Positions 58,500-64,000 of a stretch of DNA of 64,000 bases are shown here, one piece after another (positions within the stretch are counted from its first letter, which is position 1; the number at the start of each line of letters is the position of its first letter). Position numbers and translations under genes: made by a program. Origin of the DNA: Hahellaceae bacterium (GTDB taxonomy: Bacteria; Pseudomonadota; Gammaproteobacteria; Pseudomonadales; Oleiphilaceae); the NCBI GenBank assembly GCA_024234505.1, contig JACKOD010000002.1:1-64000 (forward strand). Direction: 5' to 3'. The notes below the pieces were generated by a model. The model did no database searches. It was not told the origin of the DNA and saw nothing but the letters and a program-made list of their open reading frames with translations.

Positions 58500-59405
58500 G
58501 TGATCAGTCTTCAGCAAAAACGATTTATAACTCGATCCCTGTTTTTCGCCGCGTTCTTGCTGGCGCCGGTACTGGATCTGTTTCGTTTTGATCTCACCAC
58601 CACGCAGTTCGTGATATTCGGAGAAAGACTCAGTTTTGAGTTGACCACACAATGGCTGGCGCAAACCGATGCCTTAGATGCCGGATTACGCATTCTTACC
58701 CGCTTTCTATTGCCCTTGGTGAGCCTGATTGCCATCGGCCTGTTCGTGTTCTGGCGTTGGGGGCGTATTTACTGTGGCTGGCTTTGCCCGCACTTTTCGG
58801 TGGTGGAAACGATCAATCGTATGATGCGCCAGCGCTTGGGGCGAGTCAGTTTATGGGAACCCCAAGTGGATCAATCGGCGGAGGGTGGATTGCTCAATTG
58901 GGTGGTCATCGTATCGACCAGCGTGGCGATTGCCTTTGTGTGGGCACTGGGGCTCCTTTCCTACCTCTTGCCCCCGCTGCCGTTGTATAGCGATTTGATC
59001 CACCTGCAGCTTTCGGGTGGAGAGATTATTTTTCTGGCGGTCGCCACGACGGTATTCACTCTCGATTTTATTTTTGCGCGGCATTTGTTCTGCAAATATG
59101 GATGTGCCTTTGGTGTGTTCCAGAGTTTGTTCTGGATGATGAATCCCAAAGCCCTGGTCGTCGCTTTCGATACCGATCGGGCAAAAGCCTGTCAGTCTTG
59201 TGATAAAGATTGTGAAGAGGCCTGCCCCATGCGTTTGAGTGTGCGAGGCTACAAACGGGCGAAATTTACCTGTACGCAATGCGGTGAATGTGTGAGCGCC
59301 TGTCAGAACGTGCAGAAAAACAATCCGGACGGCACACTGATTGATTGGCGCGCCGGAGAAAAAACCAAGCAAACCTCACTGATTCCCATGGTGAACAAGG
59401 ACTGA
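58500..59405 (+). CDS. 4Fe-4S membrane protein, CcoG/NapH-like
   Basis: A 301-residue protein with about five membrane helices and cysteine motifs of the CcoG/RdxA/NapH type: CGWLCPHFSVVE, FCKYGCAFGVFQSLFW, CQSCDKDCEEACPM and CTQCGECVSACQ. The last two are two clustered 4Fe-4S sets in the cytoplasmic C-terminus. Relatives move electrons for cytochrome oxidase or nitrate reductase maturation; here the nor cluster suggests support of NorB assembly. The GTG at 58500 has AGG 8 bases upstream and is preferred to a TTG at 58494. Confidence 0.8.
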   Translation: MISLQQKRFITRSLFFAAFLLAPVLDLFRFDLTTTQFVIFGERLSFELTTQWLAQTDALDAGLRILTRFLLPLVSLIAIGLFVFWRWGRIYCGWLCPHFSVVETINRMMRQRLGRVSLWEPQVDQSAEGGLLNWVVIVSTSVAIAFVWALGLLSYLLPPLPLYSDLIHLQLSGGEIIFLAVATTVFTLDFIFARHLFCKYGCAFGVFQSLFWMMNPKALVVAFDTDRAKACQSCDKDCEEACPMRLSVRGYKRAKFTCTQCGECVSACQNVQKNNPDGTLIDWRAGEKTKQTSLIPMVNKD

Positions 59406-59418
59406 CCCGATCTGTAAA

Positions 59419-59432
59419 TTGATTTACCCCAA
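59419..59432 (+). promoter_or_regulatory. Weak FNR/DNR-like site before norD
   Basis: TTGATTTACCCCAA has the same shape as the site before the CcoG-like gene (TTGAT-N4-CCCAA). The centre is 90 bases before the norD ATG. Confidence 0.35.
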
Positions 59433-59514
59433 CGCCCGGGAGTTGAGTGAGCATTAGACTATTGCGATGAATCTGTAGACTCAGACTTTAGACCCAGACA
59501 ACACGAGATTGGTA

Positions 59515-61338
59515 ATGGAAGAATATGTTGGCCTGAAATGGCATGAGTACATCACCGGTAAGGCCAGCCGTGACTTTAGTGCGGCCACGGTCACCCTGCG
59601 TGAACATAGTCTGGCGCTGGGAATTGTGTTCCGTGCACTGGGGGGCGATGCGGGCCTGCGCATTGCACCCGCCTCACCGCGAGATTACTACACCCGGCGA
59701 AACTTCCTGCAGAAAGTGGCGGGTTCATATCAGCAAGCAGAGCTGGCGTGGCGTGATGGTGAAACATTGAGATTGCCCGAGTCGTTGGCGCTGTTTCCAA
59801 CTGCCGACCTGAACCGGAAAATGTATCTCTGGCTGACCGCGTTGGCGTCCCAGCAACAGACACCTTATCAACACTGGTTTCGTGACAATCAGGCACTCAC
59901 CGAACGCGTTCTGGAACAATTTGAGGGGCTGAGGTCGATTTATTTCGAACTGGTGGATGCTTTTATCCCGTTGCGTCCTTTGCTGGATGGTTTGCCCGAA
60001 GACGAAGCGCGTCAGGAAAAAATATTACGACACGCGTTAGAGTCACCCGGCAGCGAAGCGGAACTACCACCGGCACGGTTCGCGCCGGCACCGGTTTATT
60101 TGTGGCTGTATCCGGTAGGAGAGCAGGCCGCCGATCTACAGCAGATGGTCGGGGAAGATCCCGATCATGCACAGGGTAAGTCGGGCAAAAAGCAGAAAAA
60201 ACGTAAACAGGCCGAGCGGGTCGATGCCTATGATAAAGATCAGGGGTTGATGGTATTCCGACTTGAAAACCTGTTTTCGTGGTCGGAGTTTGTGCCGGTA
60301 GATCGCGCCGGTGACGATACCGACGAAGAAGAAGCAGAAAACGTGGCCGATGATTTGGACATGATCAGTTTGTCGCGTGATCGAAAAGCCGCCTCATCAT
60401 CCATCAAGTTTGATCTGGACTTGCCGTCTGCCGGTCAGGATGATCTTGTGCTGGGAGAGGGAATTCATCTTCCTGAATGGAATTATCGCGAACAACGTTT
60501 GATTCCTGACCATTGTTGTCTGCTCCCCATGATTGCCGACAATACCGAACACGTCTCCTTGCCCGAACACTTACGCGCCAGTGCGGTTAAGTTGCGACGC
60601 CAGTTCAGTAACCTCAAACCGGTAAGGCATTGGCTAAACCGGCAGTTGGATGGCGACGAGGTTGATCTGGATGCCTGGCAGGCGTTTCAGACCCAACTTC
60701 AAATAGGGACTGTGTCGGGTGAACCTCGATTGCATCGTTCGTTTTCGGCGCAGATCCGGGATTTATCCTGTCTTGTTTTGGCCGATTTGTCGTTGTCGAC
60801 GGACACTTATATCAACAATGATCAGCGCGTTATTGATGTGATACAGGATAGTCTGCAGCTATTGGCAGAAGCTTTGTCGGCCACAGGGGATCGCTTTTCT
60901 ATCTACGGTTTCTCCTCGCTAAAACGCAGCCACGTTCGCTTTAATCTGATCAAGAATTTTAATGAACGCTACGGTGACGCGGTTCGAGGTCGAATTCAGG
61001 CGCTTAAGCCAGGCTACTACACGCGAATGGGGGCGGCCATCCGTCAGGCCACCAAAATTCTGGCCAATGAACGTAGTCAGCAACGGGTGCTACTGCTATT
61101 GACTGATGGTAAACCTAACGACCTGGATGTTTATGAAGGCCGCTATGGGATAGAAGATACGCGTATGGCCATTCTCGAAGCCAAAAAGGCGGGTTTGCAA
61201 CCTTTCTGCGTCACCATCGATACGGAGGCGGACGAGTATTTACCTTATCTGTTTGGCAACAATGCGTACGTGGTGATTCATGACCCGCAGCAGTTGCCTA
61301 CTGAACTACCGCGCCTCTATGTAAATCTGACGCATTGA
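59515..61338 (+). CDS. norD: NorD, VWA-domain assembly protein of NO reductase
   Basis: NorD acts with NorQ (a MoxR ATPase) to load the iron of NorB. The 607-residue protein starts MEEYVGLKWHEYITGKASR and has a von Willebrand factor A domain at about 415-600 with the MIDAS DLSLST and the second motif LLLLTDGKPNDL, as in all NorD. A Lys/Arg-rich stretch (GKSGKKQKKRKQAER, about 221-235) and an acidic region precede it. The ATG at 59515 is chosen over an upstream TTG at 59509. norE begins 15 bases after the norD stop. Confidence 0.93.
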   Translation: MEEYVGLKWHEYITGKASRDFSAATVTLREHSLALGIVFRALGGDAGLRIAPASPRDYYTRRNFLQKVAGSYQQAELAWRDGETLRLPESLALFPTADLNRKMYLWLTALASQQQTPYQHWFRDNQALTERVLEQFEGLRSIYFELVDAFIPLRPLLDGLPEDEARQEKILRHALESPGSEAELPPARFAPAPVYLWLYPVGEQAADLQQMVGEDPDHAQGKSGKKQKKRKQAERVDAYDKDQGLMVFRLENLFSWSEFVPVDRAGDDTDEEEAENVADDLDMISLSRDRKAASSSIKFDLDLPSAGQDDLVLGEGIHLPEWNYREQRLIPDHCCLLPMIADNTEHVSLPEHLRASAVKLRRQFSNLKPVRHWLNRQLDGDEVDLDAWQAFQTQLQIGTVSGEPRLHRSFSAQIRDLSCLVLADLSLSTDTYINNDQRVIDVIQDSLQLLAEALSATGDRFSIYGFSSLKRSHVRFNLIKNFNERYGDAVRGRIQALKPGYYTRMGAAIRQATKILANERSQQRVLLLLTDGKPNDLDVYEGRYGIEDTRMAILEAKKAGLQPFCVTIDTEADEYLPYLFGNNAYVVIHDPQQLPTELPRLYVNLTH

Positions 61339-61352
61339 TTTCCGGACGTAGC

Positions 61353-61937
61353 ATGACTTCAATTCCTGTTTCACATACGCCACAGAGACAATTGCCGGGT
61401 GATCTGGCTATCTGGTTTTTTATCCTCGCAGAACTAACAGTATTTGCGTTGTTGTTTATCGTCTTTACCGTGGCGCGAATAAATGAGCCAGAAGTTTTTA
61501 TCGCGGGCCAGGCTACCGTACATCCGGTGGCCGGACTGATTAATACGCTGGCACTGATTACCAGCAGTTATCTGGTTGCCGTTGGGGTATGGAAGGCAGA
61601 GCAGGGTGAATTCCGGCAATGCGGATACGCCTTCTGTGGCGCGATGGGGGTTGCGCTGATCTATGTTGGAACCAAAGGATGGGAGTATCAACAGCTGATT
61701 GCAGCGGGCTATAACCTCAGTACTAACTTTTATTACACCCTGTACTTTTTAATCACCTTTTTTCATTTTATGCACGTTCTACTGGGCATGATTATTCTCG
61801 GCTTCATTGCTCGTAAAAGCATGCAAGGGCAGTATCTTGCCGGAGAGCTGGCCGGTATTGAATCCGGTGCGGTCTACTGGCATATGGTGGACATGGTCTG
61901 GGTGGTGCTATTTCCATTGGTCTATGTGATTCACTAG
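61353..61937 (+). CDS. norE: NorE, cytochrome c oxidase subunit III-like
   Basis: A 194-residue membrane protein of the cytochrome oxidase subunit III family that supports NO reductase activity. It has five or so helices, beginning GDLAIWFFILAELTVFALLF and ending YWHMVDMVWVVLFPLVYVIH, with the family motif FFHFMHVLLGMIIL. The ATG at 61353 is chosen; an upstream frame start would overlap the norD stop. The final codons are part of a tandem repeat. norF follows 50 bases later. Confidence 0.9.
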   Translation: MTSIPVSHTPQRQLPGDLAIWFFILAELTVFALLFIVFTVARINEPEVFIAGQATVHPVAGLINTLALITSSYLVAVGVWKAEQGEFRQCGYAFCGAMGVALIYVGTKGWEYQQLIAAGYNLSTNFYYTLYFLITFFHFMHVLLGMIILGFIARKSMQGQYLAGELAGIESGAVYWHMVDMVWVVLFPLVYVIH

Positions 61938-61971
61938 CTTGGGTGATTCACTAGTCCGGATGATTCATTAA
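61926..61971. repeat. Three tandem 17-base repeats at the norE stop
   Basis: GTGATTCACTAG at 61926-61937 and 61943-61954 and a diverged third copy (ATGATTCATTAA) at 61960-61971 are spaced 17 bases apart. The first encodes the last residues and stop of NorE. Confidence 0.7.
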
Positions 61972-61987
61972 GAGAGGAGCGTGTCGG

Positions 61988-62233
61988 ATGATGATAAAGC
62001 TGACGGTGAGCTGGATTTGGTTAATGGCGCTCACCTTGTTGTCGGCGGCACTGGTCAACAGTGGGTGGCCGGTCGAACGAGTTTTGATCCTGGCGTTGTT
62101 GATGGTGGTACTTAAAAACCAGCAGATCGTGGATACCTTTATGGGATTGCAGCGAGCGCCCTGGTTCTGGCGAGGCATCATGCAGTTTTACACCCTGCTG
62201 ATTGCGCTATTGGTTTATTTGCTGTTTATTTAG
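61988..62233 (+). CDS. norF: NorF, small NO-reductase accessory membrane protein
   Basis: An 81-residue protein with two or three membrane helices (WIWLMALTLLSAALVNSGW; VLILALLMVVLKNQQIVDTF; FYTLLIALLVYLLFI). The motif KNQQIVDTFMGLQRAP is typical of NorF, which follows norE in other denitrifiers. Start is the first of two ATG codons at 61988. Confidence 0.85.
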   Translation: MMIKLTVSWIWLMALTLLSAALVNSGWPVERVLILALLMVVLKNQQIVDTFMGLQRAPWFWRGIMQFYTLLIALLVYLLFI

Positions 62234-62315
62234 GGTAACGTGGTGTTGTTTGCTTTACCGGAGCATCGCCCCATGAAAAACAGGGCGATTACCGGGGAAT
62301 AGCCTGTTTCAGAAA

Positions 62316-63899
62316 TTACTGAATGGCCGATTTTTGAATTGAAGCCATGCTGCGAATCCAGGGACTCGCCGTTTGCAGCTCTACCGGAAGTTTGGCGATG
62401 GCCGCTTGTGCCTCAGAGAAAGTGGCGAAATTTCCATAGTAAAGGTTGTGCCAGTCGCGCCCCTGATAGAGACTTTTGTTGGTCGCTAACGGGTAGGCTG
62501 ACAGGTCGGTGCTGTACTGATTTACGTAAGATACAATATAAGGGTAGCGATAAACCCCCACCAACTGAATGCTGTAGTGGTCGGGTGATTGCCTGGCCAG
62601 CCACTCAGCCGATTGAATTGGCAGCACTGGCGTCACAGTACCATTAATTCTCGGTGGAGCCACTTTTGCCTGTAAGCCTTTTACTTTGGTTTCCAATGCG
62701 CTCAGGAGTAGGGTGATTTCCTGATTGTTAGCCTGTGTGCTGCTGGTAGCGGCTTTCAGGCTGGCAACATCACGGCTGAATTGGGCCAGATCACCTTTTA
62801 ACGTTGCATTGTCACCGGCATGCTGCTTAATAGCCGCTTCCAGACCGGAAAGCTGTGACTTTAACACCGTAAATTCGGTTTGTAGTGCTTCATTGCTGCT
62901 GATTTGTGTGCCCACGGTTGAGCTTAGCGCAGCAATGTCTGTCTGGGCTTGTACCAGTGCGGCATCGGGTTGTAAATGCAGCCAGGTCATTGCGCCGGCG
63001 ACAGCCAGGGTCAGTCCGCCTACGACGCCTGCCACAATCTGGAAATTCTGGCGGGTGACGCGAGTATGCTCTGCCGCGTTCACTTCGACGGCAGCCAGTT
63101 TATCGGCTTCAAGGCCGACTTTGGCAGCCAGACAATCCAGTTCTTCGGTCAGGGCTTTAAGCGTGCGCAGCTGCTCGTCCTGCTGTACGTGCAAATTGGC
63201 AATGTGCTCGCCGGTGGACTCAAAGCGTTGCTGTGTATCCTGCGTGAGGGCTTCAATGGTCAACCCATGTTTCGAGGTGGTCTGACCCAGGGCTTGATGC
63301 AGGTCTTCCAATGAGGAGTGGCGTTGTTCCAGTTGTTCCAGCTGGCCTTGCTGATCTTGCAGGGAGTCCCAGGCATGACCCAGCCGAGTACTGACATCAA
63401 TCATGGATTCGCGGAAACGCTCGTCAAGTGCGCGGGTCATTTCCATTTGCTTATCGGACGAGTCTTCCAGGCGTTGCGCAACACGCTCAATATCATGAGT
63501 CATGGTATGCGTGCGGTTTTTTAGTTCATGCAGCGTGGTACGCAATAAATCCTGAGAATCTGCAAAGGCATGGGTCAGACTGCCAATATGGGTTTCAAGG
63601 TCGTCAATCTTGGTATTGATATCCCGCGCGAACTTCATGCCGTCCTGGCGTGCCAGGGATATCATGGTTGCCCCTTCAGACTCCTCACCCTCTGATGCCT
63701 TTGGTTCTGCCGGGAGCGTGCCGGCAGTCGCTTCGGTGCTTTCCCGGGGGTGATCAACAAGGATGGTTTCTCCCGAAGCCAGTTCAGGTTCGGCTTGTTG
63801 CGGGTCTGACGTCAGGGGGAGTAAGGTTTCGTTGGCTACTTCTTTTTCCTCCGCATCCAGAGGAACATACATAGAGGGTGTTGCGGTTGCATTTGACAT
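62316..63899 (-). CDS. SPOR-domain coiled-coil membrane protein
   Basis: A 527-residue protein. The N-terminal 120 residues are acidic and disordered-like; a long cytoplasmic coiled coil follows (HIGSLTHAFADSQDLLRTTL; LEDSSDKQMEMTRALDERF). A transmembrane helix (QIVAGVVGGLTLAVAGAMTW, about 290-310) leads to a periplasmic coiled coil and a C-terminal SPOR domain (HYSIQLVGVYRYPYIVSYVN, LYYGNFATFSEAQAAI, about 440-520). SPOR domains bind denuded peptidoglycan, often at the septum. ATG 63899 (GGAG 7 bases upstream) is preferred over the ATG at 63905. Confidence 0.8.
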   Translation of the reverse strand: MSNATATPSMYVPLDAEEKEVANETLLPLTSDPQQAEPELASGETILVDHPRESTEATAGTLPAEPKASEGEESEGATMISLARQDGMKFARDINTKIDDLETHIGSLTHAFADSQDLLRTTLHELKNRTHTMTHDIERVAQRLEDSSDKQMEMTRALDERFRESMIDVSTRLGHAWDSLQDQQGQLEQLEQRHSSLEDLHQALGQTTSKHGLTIEALTQDTQQRFESTGEHIANLHVQQDEQLRTLKALTEELDCLAAKVGLEADKLAAVEVNAAEHTRVTRQNFQIVAGVVGGLTLAVAGAMTWLHLQPDAALVQAQTDIAALSSTVGTQISSNEALQTEFTVLKSQLSGLEAAIKQHAGDNATLKGDLAQFSRDVASLKAATSSTQANNQEITLLLSALETKVKGLQAKVAPPRINGTVTPVLPIQSAEWLARQSPDHYSIQLVGVYRYPYIVSYVNQYSTDLSAYPLATNKSLYQGRDWHNLYYGNFATFSEAQAAIAKLPVELQTASPWIRSMASIQKSAIQ

Positions 63900-64000
63900 G
63901 GGCATTCTCCAACCTTGGATAAGCTTAGCTATGGCGATCATCCTGGCCTGCGCAAACAACAGGCCCGCCAGGGGTTCAACAGGATTATAAACCTATTGCG

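Noticed and set aside
1..64000. CRISPR arrays, tRNA or rRNA genes, insertion sequences, prophage genes
   Set aside because: No regularly spaced identical repeats, cloverleaf-like tRNA sequence, rRNA signature or transposase/integrase protein was seen on either strand.

Overview
The window looks like the chromosome of a heterotrophic, facultatively denitrifying gammaproteobacterium (marine or aquatic, perhaps of the Marinobacter/Ketobacter/Hahella kind; I cannot fix the genus). Reasons: moderate G+C, Pseudomonas-type nir and nor gene sets, many methyl-accepting chemotaxis and GGDEF/EAL proteins, an imuA-imuB-dnaE2 SOS cassette, a DmdC-type acyl-CoA dehydrogenase and a PEP-CTERM protein. No tRNA, rRNA, CRISPR array or recognisable transposase was seen.

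Layout. 1-3.2 kb: rpiA (cut by the window edge), cobS, then a sigma-like/anti-sigma-like pair. 3.4-8.5 kb: a four-gene envelope module on the minus strand (transglutaminase-like protease, two LPP20-like lipoproteins, MltC-like lytic transglycosylase). 8.7-18.4 kb, plus strand: a coiled-coil membrane protein, a 1336-residue PilZ-DUF1631-GGDEF-EAL protein, norQ with a small membrane protein, and a REC-PAS-GGDEF-EAL response regulator. 18.4-33.5 kb, minus strand: heme d1 synthesis in the Pseudomonas gene order (cupredoxin, a 34-residue ORF, nirC-F-D-L-G-H, then nirJ-E-N), but split between nirH and nirJ by imuA-imuB-dnaE2, an ABM protein and a PEP-CTERM protein. 33.6-49.3 kb: mixed accessory and housekeeping genes: PhnD-like protein, lipoprotein, alpha/beta hydrolase, peroxiredoxin, LysR, cupin, GNAT, a two-gene ABC exporter flanked by near-identical direct repeats, a dCache chemoreceptor, rmuC, and a chemoreceptor broken by an in-frame TGA. 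49.5-62.2 kb: the respiratory core: a NirT-type multiheme cytochrome fused to an ethylbenzene-dehydrogenase-like domain, nirS, divergent norCB, a Tim44-like protein, an acyl-CoA dehydrogenase, a CcoG/NapH-like ferredoxin protein, norD, norE and norF. 62.3-63.9 kb: a SPOR-domain coiled-coil membrane protein.

How it works together. NirS reduces nitrite to NO using heme d1 made by NirE, NirDLGH, NirJ, NirF and NirN. The NirT-like cytochrome, NirC and the cupredoxin are candidate electron carriers. NorCB reduces NO to N2O with assembly help from NorQ, NorD, NorE and NorF. FNR/DNR-type inverted repeats (TTGAY-N4-RTCAA) lie upstream of nirS, norC, the cupredoxin-nirC block, nirJ and norQ, so the scattered blocks probably form one anaerobic/NO regulon. 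nosZ and a dnr gene are not in this window.

The least explained parts are the envelope module with its neighbouring sigma/anti-sigma pair, the NirT-EB_dh fusion, the 34-residue membrane ORF coupled to nirC, the flanking repeats of the ABC cassette, and a recurrent pattern of 14-24 bp tandem duplications at gene ends and intergenic sites.
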